Shown piece after piece: positions 14,171 to 27,948 of a stretch of 64,000 nucleotides of DNA. The translations under genes and the position numbers were made by a program. Source of the DNA: Callipepla californica brunnescens. Lineage: Eukaryota > Chordata > Aves > Galliformes > Odontophoridae. Under the pieces are notes generated by a model. That model worked only from the letters and a program-made list of their open reading frames with translations. It was not told the DNA's origin and ran no database searches. The stretch spans positions 4,906,327 through 4,970,326 of the forward strand of contig JALIRH010000038.1 of assembly GCA_023055505.1 (NCBI GenBank), given 5' to 3'. Positions within the stretch are counted from its first letter, which is position 1. Each line of letters begins with the position of its first letter.

Positions 14171-17100
14171 TCTTAATAGATATCCCCTGTGCTGATGTTT
14201 TGCTTATTTTGGATTTTTTCATCCATGGTGAAGAAAATAATGAAAAGTTTTAAAGCTTCCAGAAAAAAAAAAAAAAGTCAGAAATGAATTTAATTGCTAC
14301 ATTTGAAGCTGTAACATTTATTTTCTAAAAACATCAAGAGTCAACCCAGTCTCTCTAACTTTGATGCCTTTTGAAACCTGAAAGTATATTAAAGTTAAGT
14401 GTGAAGAATCAATTCTAATTCCATTTCCTTCATTCTATGTCTTGACAGCCTTTTGAGAAATCCACAGTTAAACCTGTAGCAACTTGAAAAAGCTTTGCAT
14501 GTAGAGAATACCAAGAAATTTATTTAGTTACTTGTTTGTCTGTTTGTTTGTTTCAATGTATATCAGTAAAAGATAACAAAACTTATCTGGGTAATTTCCT
14601 AGAAGGGAAGATAATGGTGTGTCAGCAATTAGTGCATGACAAGAAGTTTATCTCAGATTTTCTCTCTAACAACTCCAGCTAAATTTTTGAACTGTGCTGT
14701 TCACTTTGTCAGCCAATATCATTCTGACAAGAAGTTTGTGAAAAGCTAAATATTCTGTATATACATTTTAAAGTCTGCCATTTAGACAATATATTTTTGA
14801 GTGCTGAGACAGTCCTTAGATACTTAAATGAAAGGTTATGTTTGCAGTCCAGTGATAATATCAGAGTCTTAGAGTATGCAACATACCAATATGGCCAAAA
14901 ATGATAAAGTGCCCATGAAATATTGGCAACCAGCAACATCCAGAAGCATCAGGTGGCACCAGGCAGCTACAACAGTGCTGTAGACACTATATTCAAGCAA
15001 CTGTATCTTAGTCTCCTCTCTACATAAATGGCATACTAGATGAAGGAAAGAAGCTAAACTAGTACCATGCTGTAATACTAAGTACAGATACTAACTACAG
15101 ATAAAAATCTGGCTCTTGAAACTTGCTAATTTTGAAAGTTTTTTTTTTTTAATCTTTTATCTGAAAATTAAAGAATTAGAAAAACAAGATTATTTTAAGA
15201 GAATTTTAATGAGATGGGACAATTTCCAACTTAAAGACACATACAATTTTTCACTGCTCCAAATTTCTGAAAGAACACTTTGATGTTGTTCTGAGTATGA
15301 AGTTTGGTTCATATATTTAAGCAATCTCATAGAATATGAATGATAAAATTAAATAAAAAAATAAGTGTTCTTCAGTTCATGGGATCAAAGTAGAGTCAGT
15401 CTGAATAAAACTGCATGAAATGCACACAATATGGGTATGGAAGCTTAAAACCAAATGTATTCACCATTCAGATTTCTGTAACTGAGATAAAATAGTTGCT
15501 TATAAATATATAAAAAAATGTACACATCATAGATATATATATATGTCACAGGTATCATGGAATCTTACTTCTTCTTTTTCAGTCTGTACTATTTTTTATT
15601 TAGTTTATTCCTCCTTGGGTTGAATCAAGAGTGAAATAATAAGGCAATTATGAAGAGATACCCTCAACCTTTAAAATTTTTAGTTGTTTCTATTTCTCAA
15701 ATATTTCCTTTAGCATGGGGGAAGAAAATAAATCCCCTTCTCCTGCACCAACCCCCCCAGAAACAAACAAGCAATCAAACAAACAGCAACAACAAAAAGC
15801 ACCTAAACAAACATAGTTCATAAAATCCTTCAAATACTCCAGTACTGTTGCTGTTTATGAATAATAATAAATGGGAGGAACAGAGACACTTGAGGTCTGC
15901 AGAGGTTAAAGGACCTAGGGCCAGGCTTACCATCAGTTCTATCTGGGACACTGCTCTTCTCTGCGAATGAGATATAAATGACAATTACATTGTCAACCTA
16001 ATAGCATGCTGATAATTTTCTTTTTATTTATTTTTTCTAATCTCCCTGTTTAGATGCCTCACTATTTCTGATACCTACCTGGGAGGAGACTGAGGCATAT
16101 TGCTACTTTTGCTACAAATTAGGTTTGAAGTTTGTAGTCCTTGTAGGACTGCAGTCCTTTCTCTTTGCAACTCTTAAGTTTACTTTGATGTCTGCTACTC
16201 CAAATACAACAGTTTCCCAGGGAGCAACCAGCTGTTACAAAGCAAAAATAAATAAATAAATAAATCTTTATTTAAAATGTAAGTATGATGGAAAGATATT
16301 TAGAAAAATAAACATAAACACAAAACTACCAGCTAATTCCTATCTATTCATAAAGTCCACCGGAATCCCAAATTGAATGTGTGACTCTGATCCAGATTAG
16401 GATAATCTCACACTATATTCCTATTTCTGACACGGTTTATATCAGGCTTTCTAAACCAGCAAATATATTCCCTTCAGGTAGTAAAGCATTAAAAAGTGTT
16501 CTTAATTTATACAGCCAGCATTGTGAATGAGTTTTATAACTCCTTATGATTTTAGTTCCTGAACACTCAGAAATACCAAAGCATTGGCAACCATTAGAAG
16601 TCCTGTTGAAAATACAGATCATGTCAAACTATTGAAACTTCATCTCACAGACGTCCTGTGCTGTGTGTCTTCAGTGTTTAACTTGAAACATATATTTCAG
16701 ATTCCAATACCAAGGATGCATGTTTTTCACAGTGAAATGAACAACACCTACAAAGAGTCTATTTCTCTCTATTGAATAAATGTGACCTTAGGCTCTGAGC
16801 TGAGATTTAATGTTAGACATTGTGAATAACTCCTTTCTTTTCTGTCAATGGTATTTATCATAATGTTTGTTTAAATACAAAACACTTCAGGAAGATATTC
16901 ATCTAGTTGCTTTATTCTTGGTGTGACAGTTAAGTTTTGAAGCACAGTGAAACAGATTTTGAAGACCAAAGAGTATTATCAGGCAACAAGGCATTCTGAA
17001 CTGTTTTCATACCTCACTTTTTTCCTTTTTAAAAATAAATTGTTTAGAGACAGCAAGTAAAAAAAATACTACTAATAATAAAAAAAACCGTTTGCTAGTG

Positions 17101-18208
17101 ATCCTGTTGCTGATCCTATTAGTGATTAGTAAGGTAGTTGTTTTTACCCAAGCTGCCACAACCAAACAGAAATGGAAAAAAGAAAGACGGTTACGTAAGT
17201 GTTATGAACTTACTCATGCAGAGTTAAAATGATGATCTCCTATCAGCCATCAACACAAAAAAGAAATGTGGCCTATATCAGCTCCACTTCTTTCTTCATT
17301 CAGGGAATAAGAAGTTGCCTGTAATCTCTGTAATAGTCAATACCTTGGAGAATTGTGCAAGTTACTTTATCTGATGAAAACTGTAGAGATGCAAGTATTA
17401 GGACTGCTATTGTAGAAAAGACTAAATATATGCTCTTTGAAAAGGAACATGAAGTACGCTTCTTTTTTTTTTTTTTTTAAATACAACCAAGAGCAAATTG
17501 TCTTTTTAATGTAGTTTCTTTTTATTTAATCTCATCAGTTCTGCTCCAGAATTTAGTGTTTTTACAGTGCTAAACTTTTATCGCTTTATGTTTATCAACA
17601 TTACATTTAACTCCCTTTGTGATAACCTATTTAAAAATCGAATCTAAATCCCTTTTAAGTTTGGTTGTCTGTATGGCCTTCATTCACCCTCTCTCTTTTT
17701 TGCCCTCAGAAAATGCAGCTAGACTCCAGTTTAATGTTTGTGTAGATCATGTTTATAAGTTAAAGCACATAAATGCACAGTAGACTTTTAAACACTAGCC
17801 CTTGTAGATCTCAAATAACACTTTCTCTGGTTTGACATAACTTCTTTCACAGGAACTATCTATAGCCACTGTTTTGCTATTTTTCAACCTGTTCTGTATC
17901 TCTGCCCATGTTCTGCCCTGAATCCTTGCTTCATCTTGGAGATTAAGCAGGAACATGTCATGTGGAATGTTAAAAAGGCTTTCTGAAATTCCAAATATAT
18001 CATGTCATGTGCTGTGCCCCTAGCAACCTTGTCAGTACCCCTCTGAACAAATCCTTCTCCCCAGAAAACACATCAAACAAAAACACCAAGAAAATGATTA
18101 AAGGCATAATTAATAGCTTTTATTTACAGACAGCTAACACATTCTGCCTGAAAGCTACCTTGCAAACACTCCACTCTGTATTTATCCTAAGTATTCCAAC
18201 TAACAACA

Positions 18209-18266
18209 GCAATGGCAGCAGTAGTAATAGTAATAATAATAATAATAGTAATAATAATAATAATAA
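18209..18266. repeat. AAT/AGT trinucleotide microsatellite
   Basis: Interrupted AAT and AGT units run for about 58 bp. In one frame they read as poly-Asn/Ser, which explains the Asn-rich tail of the spurious 93-codon ORF that spans them. Confidence 0.85.
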
Positions 18267-18879
18267 TTCAGTACTGCCTATCTACTGACTTATCGTCTAA
18301 TCTGCCTGATAACTCCAAAAGAGTCCTTTTTGCAGAGCTAGTCTAATCAAATACACATAAATGTATTCAAATGTTTAATTGGCTGGCAGCTTAGTAAGTG
18401 TCTGTAAAATGTGGTTGCTTCTTAATCAGAAGACAAGAATGAGCTGTCTTATGTTATTATCCACTTGCTATTTGAAAACTAAAGCTCTGAAGCAACGAAG
18501 ATGTATTTCTTTTATTACCATGCCCCAACTCAGAATGAGCAAAGAAGAGAGACAGTGCAGATAATGGACCCCATTCATGAATGCAAAAGGCTATTTCTGA
18601 ACAGTTATTGCATTGTTTATGCCAGCAAAAATTACATAACTTCAATTCTCTACACAAATTATATGTTTTCTATGCTTCATTGAACTTTTTACATAGAACA
18701 TAAATAGAGCTTTTGCAATAGGTGGCACAAAGACTCCTAGCAGAGCCAATCTAAGCCTCATTATTAAAGCTGGGTGAAACATTTGGCTTTCTTCAGGTTT
18801 TCAGAAAAATCAACAGAATCCAAAGTTCCCTTTATGACTTTTTTTCTTGTCATCCTTTTCTGCTCCTAGTTTCCTCAGA

Positions 18880-19560
18880 TTTCTAATGAAATGAAAGTGG
18901 AATTTTTTCAACCAAGACTGCTCTAATTGCATATGGCACAGCACAGAGCTTAATGTGATCCATTAAGTGTTGCCAGCCTGGGACAGGCAGAGGGCTACAT
19001 TTGCTGACTGCGCAGCAGGCCTACCTACCAAGGAAAAGGTCACATAGATACACAAAGCCAAAACACAGCACAACGAAACTTGCCAGCTATATTGCTGTTG
19101 TGAACACGGGGAGGTCATGTGAAAGGAACTTCTTTTCTAAATGCAAGTGCTACTAAAGTGGTATCCATTCACCTCCACATGAATCTATAGATTAACCTTT
19201 CAAAAGCAGCTTTCATTTTTCTTTATTTTACTGCCTGATTTGAGCCTGAAGTTCAAAGGAGCTAGCTGCATTATGGTTATACAGCTGAATTGGACAATAG
19301 CAGTGAGTTTTGCTCTTGAAAAGCTTGTTCAGTGCAAGTGTAAGACTCCACTCAGGCTACATTTGAGTGAAAGAGCATGCACTTTTCACACATAATTGTA
19401 GCAAGTGAGCTGAACTAATCCTGATTATGCTGCTAAAGGAAGGGTGCTATTGTTACCTGACATTGTAATTACTGCATGTAAGTAATCATTTACATGTAGA
19501 GGTCTCTACATATGAAACATTTCTACCTGTGATATTGACCATATATTTAAGCAGATTAAA
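18880..19560. promoter_or_regulatory. Candidate conserved non-coding (enhancer-like) block
   Basis: This non-repetitive block has balanced composition and dense homeodomain-type cores (TAATTGCATAT near 18924, TGTAATTACTGCAT near 19464). It also has two inverted repeats. CTTAATG-5-CATTAAG lies at 18949-18967 and ATGTAGAG-2-CTCTACAT at 19494-19511. The regulatory role is inference only, since nothing in a single sequence proves conservation. Confidence 0.2.
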
Positions 19561-21035
19561 TTTGCTGTACTCCATTTGTTTATATCTCTTACAAGCAGAC
19601 AACATAACATTTATTCTAATTCATTTTTTCCAAAACTTCAGTCAAATCAGATGCATATTTGTCAATTTGATGAGCCTGTCTCTCTTCCCTTGCCGATAGT
19701 TAGAAATGAAAGTATAGCTGTTAAATCCCACGGCTCTTTTTACAACTATTCCCTGAATAACTAACACTCTTAAGAGGTCTTACAACTGGAGCAGTTTGTA
19801 AATAAGTTAATTTGTGAAAGTAGCAGCAGAAGATGGATGCTATAAATTGTGTCTATCACATTTAAATCTTCTTTTTTTTACCTGCTAATCAGAGACATTA
19901 CTGCCCAACCAGGAAAACGACTTTAATTCTTCTTCAAGTCGAATGCATCTATCTTTTTCTAGTATTCAGCTCAAGGAAACTGTATTCTAAAGCACAGAAA
20001 TTACCCAGTAAAGTTGCTTTTATTATTTTTTCTTTGCTTGGGTGAACTGTGTGGTCCATGTATTAGGTACAATGAATCATCCTCAGCCCTTTTGGTGTCT
20101 ACTTGAAAAATATTACTTTCATATCACTGCAGTTCATTCACTGATGAGGTAAAAGAAAAACTTAATTATTCTGACAATTTTATCTAAGGTTTGCAGATTT
20201 TATGTACTGAACGTACAAAAAATAACTTCTTGAAGAATAATGCTCCAGGAGTACATTTTGGTAACAAGCATTTGTAAGAGCCCCTTAGACACACAGAGAC
20301 AAAATTCTTCCAGTGGATGATAAATGCTGTTTGCTTTACTTCAGGTATCACTGCCACAGTATGCATACATATACGTATATATAAATGTATAAATTTAAAC
20401 TAAGATACAGAAACTTGACTGCCAAACTGAGAATGACAGCAAGCCAGCTACCAAAATTTTATTTTTCTCTCAATGACCAAATGATTCCTGTTCTTTAGTA
20501 CTTCATTCTTCTATTCAAATTGTATTTTTTCTATCAAAATGTAAAGACCAAGAAATCATACAAAATGAAAGTTAGAAATGCTTATTAATGGGTTAATATA
20601 AAATAAGTATTCTAACGATATATTAAAATAAAAATGGAAATATTTGAAGTTTTTGAAGCGATATTTTAATCAAGTAACTTAAAACATGGAACCATGTACA
20701 TTTTCATTTTCTTCTTAATGATCTCAAGGGTAAAACTTAGTTTAAATCTTTTTTTTTTTTTTTCTCAGTTCTTTAAATCCATGAGATCATTCTGGAGGGA
20801 ATCCACATAATTTATAACTGAACTTTGTCATAGGGCATCATCTCCCTCAGTTTGTATTAACTGGACAATGGTAGTGTCACCTGAGGGATGTAAAGAACTT
20901 AAATGAGACTTCTACTCAAAATTACTCTCTGAAGAATATTAAATTCCAAAAAATAAGGTTACCCTCTCCTTCTCCCTTTACTGCCTCCAAAACATCCTAT
21001 TTTCTTGTAATTTACTGCTTAATTACATCTTTGTT

Positions 21036-21340
21036 GTGGAGTCCTGGTTTGAGTTGGAAGGGATCCAGTTCCAGTCCTCCTGCCATGGGCAGAGACACGT
21101 TCACTATATCAGGTTGCTCAAAGCCCCATCCAAGCCATCATTGAACACTACCAGGGATGGGGCATCTACTTCTGTGATCAACTTACTGCAGTGCCTCATC
21201 CTCAGAGAGAAGAATTTCTTCTTTATATCTAATTTATATCTATTTCCTTTTAATACGCAGCCACTATCTCTTGTTCTATCACTACACTTTCTGATAGTCT
21301 CTTTCCACCTGTCAGTGGTTTACAGGCTGGTTTGGCCTGG
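21036..21340 (-). mobile_element. CR1 LINE 3' fragment
   Basis: GAGTTGGAAGGGATCC, CCTGCCATGGGCAG and the reversed CR1 3' region follow in order. The plus-strand 161-codon ORF that covers it is antisense to the CR1 and has no protein merit. Confidence 0.8.
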
Positions 21341-21343
21341 TTC

Positions 21344-21843
21344 TGTGACAATTGGGGTGGGAGACCCACAGACCCATGCCCTAGAAAAGGGGAAGGGGGT
21401 AAGGGAAAAAGGAATAGGAAGATGGGCCCAAAAACAAAACAGCGGCAATGAACTGAGGAGAAAAACTAATTTACTAAATAAGATATTGGAATGCAAATTA
21501 ACACAATATAGTTGGAATTGAAGCTAATAAATCAAAGAAAATGAGAGGATAGAGTGTCTGAGAACCAAAGGCCTTACACTAAATGCTGAAGGTGAGACGA
21601 TTGGGAGCACCCACTGCTGGGTCAATCCAAAAGGGAAAGAGCCTGTGTCTTGTGACACACACTTTCTATCTTTCCCTCTGAGCGAAAAATGGAAAAATAT
21701 AAAACAGTGCAAAGTCCTCTGGGGTATGTAGTACTTCTTTTCTTCTGAGAGATATATACCCAGAACTCTCTATGATCCATGGAGCTGGAGCATTAACTCT
21801 TTAGCTCTCAGTGCACTACATGATGTTATGAAGTGGAATACCA
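21344..21843 (-). mobile_element. LTR-like dispersed repeat inside CR1 debris
   Basis: A 500-bp segment of different composition lies between two CR1 fragments of the same strand. It starts TGTGACAATTGGGGTGGGAG and ends GTGGAATACCA. Read on the minus strand it would run TGG...ACA, as an LTR does. I found no matching target duplication (GGTTC on the left, ATAAA on the right), so the ends may be eroded or the assignment wrong. I recall similar sequence as an avian ERV LTR but cannot name the family. Confidence 0.4.
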
Positions 21844-21884
21844 ATAAAAAAAATCATAAAACTACGACACTGTCTTTCTCATAG

Positions 21885-22160
21885 ACACTGACCCAGATGG
21901 AGGACCCTGTATTTTGCCTTATCAACTTCATGAGGCTTGCAGAGACTCATGTCTCAAGCTTGCCAACTCTTCCTTTGGATAGCATCTTTACCCACCAGAG
22001 TGCTGACCCCACAATATAGTATGGTATTGTCCACAAACTTGCTGAGGGTACACTTATTCCCACAGTCTGTTACTGACAAAGATGTTAAACAATACCAGAC
22101 TCAATACTGACCCTTGAGGAACACTACTCATCACTGTTCTCCATCAGAACCTACAGCCAG
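21885..22160 (-). mobile_element. CR1 LINE fragment (upstream portion)
   Basis: The reversed CR1 sequence includes AACTTGCTGAGGGTACACTT, GACAAAGATGTTAAACA and CAATACTGACCCTTGAGGAA, typical of the segment between the RT end and the 3' region. It is the same strand as 21036-21340, so the two may be parts of one element with material lost between them. Confidence 0.75.
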
Positions 22161-25100
22161 GTTTCCTTCCATTTAAGATTACTTAGTACGCCTAGAAGGC
22201 ACAACATTTCAAGGAGGGTTATGTGAGGGAAGGATAGGAAGCAAGCCTAGAGCACAGTAGTGAGACTTACAAAATACTGATGCGAGCTGGAAGCTAATAG
22301 GTAAGCCCACTGTAAGAGAAAGTCATTCTAGGATACAAAAAGACCGAATGAAATCTTTTGTAATTCCTCTGTTCTTAAGGTTAACTGAACTCAAGTGTGA
22401 AAGCAAGAAACTCTCCTCTAAGAATGAAGTAAAATGAAGGACAGTTGTCAGAAACATTTTTTACTTCTCTTCTGTCAGTATTTATTCAAAAAGTAATTAT
22501 TCTGATCTACATTCTAATGTTTTTTACAGTAATTTCCTCCTAGGTTTTGTGTGTGTATGTATTCTTGTTTTGTTTCCTTTAAAGACAGTTACATACAAGG
22601 CTGAATTTCTTACCTGGGGCCAAAGTAAGGATGTGCAAGTAGCAACAACATGAGGTTCTATGTGACTGTTAAAAGAGAGAGAAGAGTTACAAAGGCTTCA
22701 GCAGAAAAGCTAACGAATTAAACATTAAGCCACTATAAAATATCAGAGATAAAGAAGACACAATGTGAAGCTGAACTGACCAGATTATTTGAAGACTGAA
22801 TATAATCTATATATTTTTGCATTGATCTTTGTGATTCATGGAAACGAAGAAGGCCTTGGATAGAGTTACAAGGAATCAGTGACTACAACAACCTTCACTA
22901 AAAAGAAAATAGTTTAGTTTTAGAATGCATCTGACCAAACAAAAATCACAAAACCTGACCTTTATTTTAATGACATTGTGTTCACTTTTATTAGAAACTG
23001 TTACAATTATTGATATATTAATAGCTTTAATTTTTTTACTTTCATCTTCACATACTGTATTAAAGCCATATATTTTTCTGACTTGAAAAATGTCTTGACA
23101 AATGTTTGTTATTTTATACTGATTGCAAAATACTTATTGTTAAATGCACACAGTTCAATTAAACCTAAAATTTAAAAATAAATTAAAAATAATACTTTGT
23201 TTCACTGTACTCACAAATTTTATCCCAGTTTTTTAATAAATTGTGTAAAGAAATGGTGGAGTGGAGCAGGTAAGAATAAGTGGAAATAGATCCTGATTTG
23301 AATTACTCCCACCAGAAATAGCATTAAGTTCACTTCAACATTAATTTAAATACAATTAAATGAAAATGGGTTAAAAGAAAGACAAAATAATAAATGTGAA
23401 GAAATATTTTGGCCTCATCGTCTTACTGCCTTCAAACTTTTACTATTAATAAAGCAGTAGTAGAGGTAATGAGTGAAATTTCCTGCTCATTATCCACATG
23501 TGAACTAGATGTCTATGCTCCTATTATAATTAATAGAGACTTAGGGCAGGATTCAGCTACATAAACATAAGTATATAGTGCCATCTTAGATGCCTATGCA
23601 CCTAAACGGATCTGGCAGGTTTGAGACAAAACATAGAGAAGATCTGCAGCATGCCGGAGAACAGCAGCTGTAGTCTGGGTATATTGCCCTACCTGTCTTA
23701 TAGTTTGGTACCTGAAACCTGCCACACTGACTGCTGTTGTTACAGCTGCATAGATATTCAGCGAATCCTGATCCCAAAACCTGGCATGCAAGTTAGTTGC
23801 CAAAAACAGGTGTCTATTGTGATTTGAGGTACTCTGACGTATTAAAGACATCTAGGTTAACACCCATGACACAGGATCTGCAGGAGCACTGTTCCCTTGA
23901 AAAGTGACAGGTAGAAGCCAAGCAATCATTTCAAATGGAAGCATATATTAAGGGAAACATGGTAAGGCTCAAACATCTTATTGTTTTACTGTGATATGTA
24001 AGAAATACCAGTGGTAAGTAAATGGAATTGATCTAAAGTTAAGTGTGTATATACACAGGCATATGTGTATATAGTATTTATGTTACATAGTGATTTTTCT
24101 CAGCATATAATTATTTTTCTGTAACCTTTATTCATAGGTTTTTTACTTCATTTACTGAAACTGAAAAGGAAATGAGTTGCTTTGTTCCTAGCGTGGGCAT
24201 AACTATTCTGCCAACATAAATACACTCTTCTATGATATCCTCCAGTTAGGCTACCTGAGAGTCCTTTTCTTGGGAGGTCTATAACACAAATACAGTGCTG
24301 TTTTCCCTCTCTCTTTCTACTTTTAATTACCAATTTAATTTCCAAATTATATTAGTATTTTAATTCAATTAAAAAAATAAAAAACATTTCTAAACAAGAT
24401 TCAGAATCTCTGAATTCCAAGTTCAGGCTTACAGTATTTGGAATCCTTCTCTTGCAAAAAGATTAAGATGTCTGCTCCCTGGGCTCTGGATTATGGCTGG
24501 AGAAGCCTAGAATCTATTTATGCTGCCATTCTGGAAAGCAAAGTTCCTTACATGCCAGAAGCAATGTTCTTAGATGTCCTTAGATCAATCTTTCACTAAG
24601 CAGTTAGATGCTTGATGTTTTATCTAAGTTCCATCAAGATTCAAAGACAGACTGAAGAAGTCCATGAATTCTAATTCCTGGTGAGAATCCCTTTATTGAT
24701 AACTTCTGAACAACATTCTGAACATATACCATCTTTTCAAGTTGTATCAATATGTCAAGTAGGTACCCAAAAATAGCCTGAATCTTAGTATTTGATTAAA
24801 ATGGTCAAATGAAGTTTTCTTAAATCCTACAAATGCCCTTTGAAAATTTACTCAGCTTTTCCTTCTCAGACTAATATCTGATAGAATTTCTAAAATGGAT
24901 GCAGCTACCTTACTTTTTTTGGAAAATAATTTTGTAGGAAAACAAGTGCTTTTATATTTTACTGTTTCCATTTCAAAGTTTTCCTCCCTCATCTTATACT
25001 TTTGTGTCTGAAGGGCAGTAATCTGAAATTTATTTAAGGTTTTTAAAGGAGAGACAGGTTACAGATGCCAGGAACAATTCACAAAAGCAGAGCTAAATTA

Positions 25101-27207
25101 CACTTTTCTGAAAAGTGCATGTCTCCACATAAATGCAGTAACGCTCAAATAACAGGCACCAAGTCCATATAGGTAAGATGCAGAAGGACTTTTTTAACAA
25201 AATTGTCAATACTACTTATTCTCATGCACGCTATCAGAAATTTTGTGTATAATGAAACGTGAATTTCATGTTTCTGTGTTCTTTACAGCTAGAACTTTGT
25301 AGCTATTGTTAGAAAATATAGAAGCTATAGGCCTTAAGATACATCCATTTAGTCTGAGTGGCAAGTATCTTGACCTCTGAATACTTATTTTCTGTCAAAA
25401 TAATGGATTAATTTCTGAATTGCATGGAACAGGACATTTTTCACCAGCTGGACATCTCTCTTTCAAACAGAATAATTCTACATTGATAATTTACATGCTG
25501 CAAAATGAAACTAGCAACCCTTCAGTCTGCTAATAGGGTAAATTTATACAAATTGCATTTCACTTTAAAGATCATTCTGATAGAGATGGAGAAATGTTAT
25601 GCAGTCTCTATTTTCTGGTGTTCTTTTCTGTTGCTTTTTGTTTGTTTGTTTGTTTGTTTTTGTGGGGATTTTTGTGCTTTTTTTGTTTGTTTTGGTTTTT
25701 TTCTTCTCTTCAAGTACGATCTTGTGCACTAACAACAAAAAATAATAATACTTCAGGCTATTTCCATGCAAATTATACTTTTTTCTGGATTCATTAAATG
25801 CTCTTTGCTGAAACCGTGACTAAACTGTCTTCTCTCAAATTACCTATGCAGAATATTGTATGGGTCAAAACAGTGCAGCATGCTACTGTATTTCGCAGAA
25901 TAGAAAAGCATTCCAATTGCTCTGGTTTCTTGTTCTTGTAATAAGGGAGAGTAACAAGAAAAAGAAAATAAAGGCTGAAAATGGTTTTGTTCCCATGTGT
26001 CAAATACAGTAATTAGAATAAGAAATGCTACAAATTAACCCATTCTCATTACAGTCACTATATTATAATTTCATGGTCCTCTTTCTGATGCTGTACTCTT
26101 GCTAAGCACATTTACATCTCATCAGTGAACACAAGCAGCAGATCTGCTGGCAGTGAATGCTTGATTCACTCCAATTTATGTCTTCTTTTCAGCTGGGGAA
26201 TCCATTGTGTGTGCTAATAGCAGGTTTCCCATTTGAAATGACTGCAGATCTTTTCACATTTGGATACACTGCAAGCATTGTCATATTTTTTAAAATCTAT
26301 CACATAATTGTTGCATTACACTATGTGCAAGCAGAAGAAAGCAAATTTTCAACATTAGAAGAAACACAAAGAACAATGCTATTCTTCACTTTCTGTGATG
26401 TGTGAGGAAAAGACAAGTACCATTTTCTCTTAAGATGAGAAGTGGATAAAGCTGCCATCTTTGTGATAAACTGCATTATAAAATAAATAAATTAATAAAT
26501 AAAAAGAACCCCTGAATAATAAGTTCATCAATATCTACCCTACTTTGCAAGCCTGATTACCTCAGAAACAATGAGTTGGACAAATTCTTCCTCTTACAGG
26601 GCATTTAAATTTATGTATTCCTATTACGTGAATAATTTGAGAGTACTGCTGAAGTTTTCATTCCATAAACTTCTCACAATTTTTTTTCTTTTTTGTAATA
26701 GTACTCATGCTAATGAAATGCTGTACATGCAAAAATTGAACTGCACTGTTGGTCTTACACTATTGAAAAATATGAAGTTGTTTTCTCCAAACTGAGTAAA
26801 GAGTAAAAGCTGTATTTGAAAGTGCTTTGTTTGTTGTCTCATACTTGGTCTGACAGCTAGATAAAGAACAACCTACTGAAATTTAAGGAAGTTTTATTGA
26901 TGCTAATTAGATAAGAATTCATCCAAAGTATGTTGTCCTGCTAGACAGCAATGCTATATGCATTATCCTTGTAAGACCTTGGAGACTGACATAGGAGATG
27001 CGTGATCAGTGACTCAAAACATGGGGTTATTTCACCTGTCCTTAATCATTAGCACTTGTATTTACTTAATTTAACTGTAGACATTTCCAATACGAATGTT
27101 GACATTTTGGACAGGATTTGGTTGCCTTAAAATAGTAGTATAGTGCCAGCTGAGGTTTTCTGGGATGCTGAGGCCACCTAATGCAGGCCACTTTGGTATA
27201 TCTGAGA
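22161..27207. other. Unique AT-rich DNA, no gene recognised
   Basis: There is no recognisable exon, RNA gene or transposon. A TTTG microsatellite lies at 25636-25660. Confidence 0.5.
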
Positions 27208-27260
27208 ACCCATAGAATCATAAAATTGTATGACTTGGGTTGGAAGGGACCTTAATTTCA
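27208..27260 (-). mobile_element. Short CR1 3' terminus
   Basis: CCATAGAATCATAAAATTG is followed by GGGTTGGAAGGGACCTTAA. Only about 50 bp remain. It abuts mariner sequence directly, so it may have inserted into it. Confidence 0.75.
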
Positions 27261-27445
27261 CAAGTAAAAGTGTGGCATACTAGCTCTTGTTCACATTCAA
27301 TGAAAATGTATGACTAATGGTGGTGGCTATGCTGAAAAATAGTTTGTAGAAGGTAATTTTCGCTAAGAAATAGTATAATTTTACTCTTTGAATCTGTTTG
27401 ATTGAAAATTAATAGGAGACGTTACTTTTGGATTCATCTAACATA
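27261..27445 (-). mobile_element. Galluhop-like mariner fragment
   Basis: TAATGGTGGTGGCTATGCTG, AAAAATAGTTTGTAG and AATAGGAGACGTTACTTTTGG follow the same order as in the reverse-oriented MITE at 1-482. Only the terminal part of about 185 bp is left. Confidence 0.6.
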
Positions 27446-27539
27446 CAATGTAACTTGATTGCATCGTATTTTATCACACATGATGGTTAGTTTTGGTAAC
27501 AGGGTATAGGTCTTCTCCTTAGTCTAAGACATATGCCTG

Positions 27540-27690
27540 TTAGAGTGTGTCTAGAGGAGAGCCATAATGGTGACCAGAGTGCTGAAACACTTCTGCTACA
27601 AAGACAGGCTGAGAGTTAGGGTTGTTCAACTTGTAAAACAGAAGGCCTGGAAAAGGACGCATAGGCGGCCTTCCAGTACTTAAGCACATT
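27540..27690 (+). mobile_element. CR1 LINE internal fragment
   Basis: AGACAGGCTGAGAGTTAGGG then GTTGTTCAACTTG and GGCCTTCCAGTACTTAA match the CR1 3' region on the plus strand. Both ends are eroded. Confidence 0.65.
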
Positions 27691-27915
27691 TAACGCATTC
27701 AAACCTTCTCAGTCTTACTTATTCCAGAGTACAATAATACACTTTAATAATACACACTTAAATGCAGTCTATTCCCAGGCCCTTATCAAAATAGATTCTA
27801 AAAATCTGGACATGCCATCAAAAGAACTTGGCCATCCAGCCATTTCAGTACATTTTAGATTGCAGGTAGACGTTTCATTTACAGCCAATACCCAGTGTAA
27901 TATTTTGATAAATAA

Positions 27916-27948
<33 letters not shown>

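Larger units (their letters stand above)
14171..21035. other. Unique DNA with a possible conserved non-coding block
   Basis: No exon or RNA gene is recognised. Microsatellites lie at 14530-14552 (TTTG type), 16242-16264 (AAAT) and 18209-18266 (AAT/AGT). The block at 18880-19560 is of better complexity and is listed separately. Confidence 0.5.

Noticed and set aside
18007..18288. 93-codon ORF with an Asn-rich tail
   Set aside because: The tail is the AAT microsatellite, and the front has no recognised motif.
21036..21521. 161-codon plus-strand ORF
   Set aside because: It is antisense to a CR1 fragment and runs on into the LTR-like block. No protein similarity is expected.
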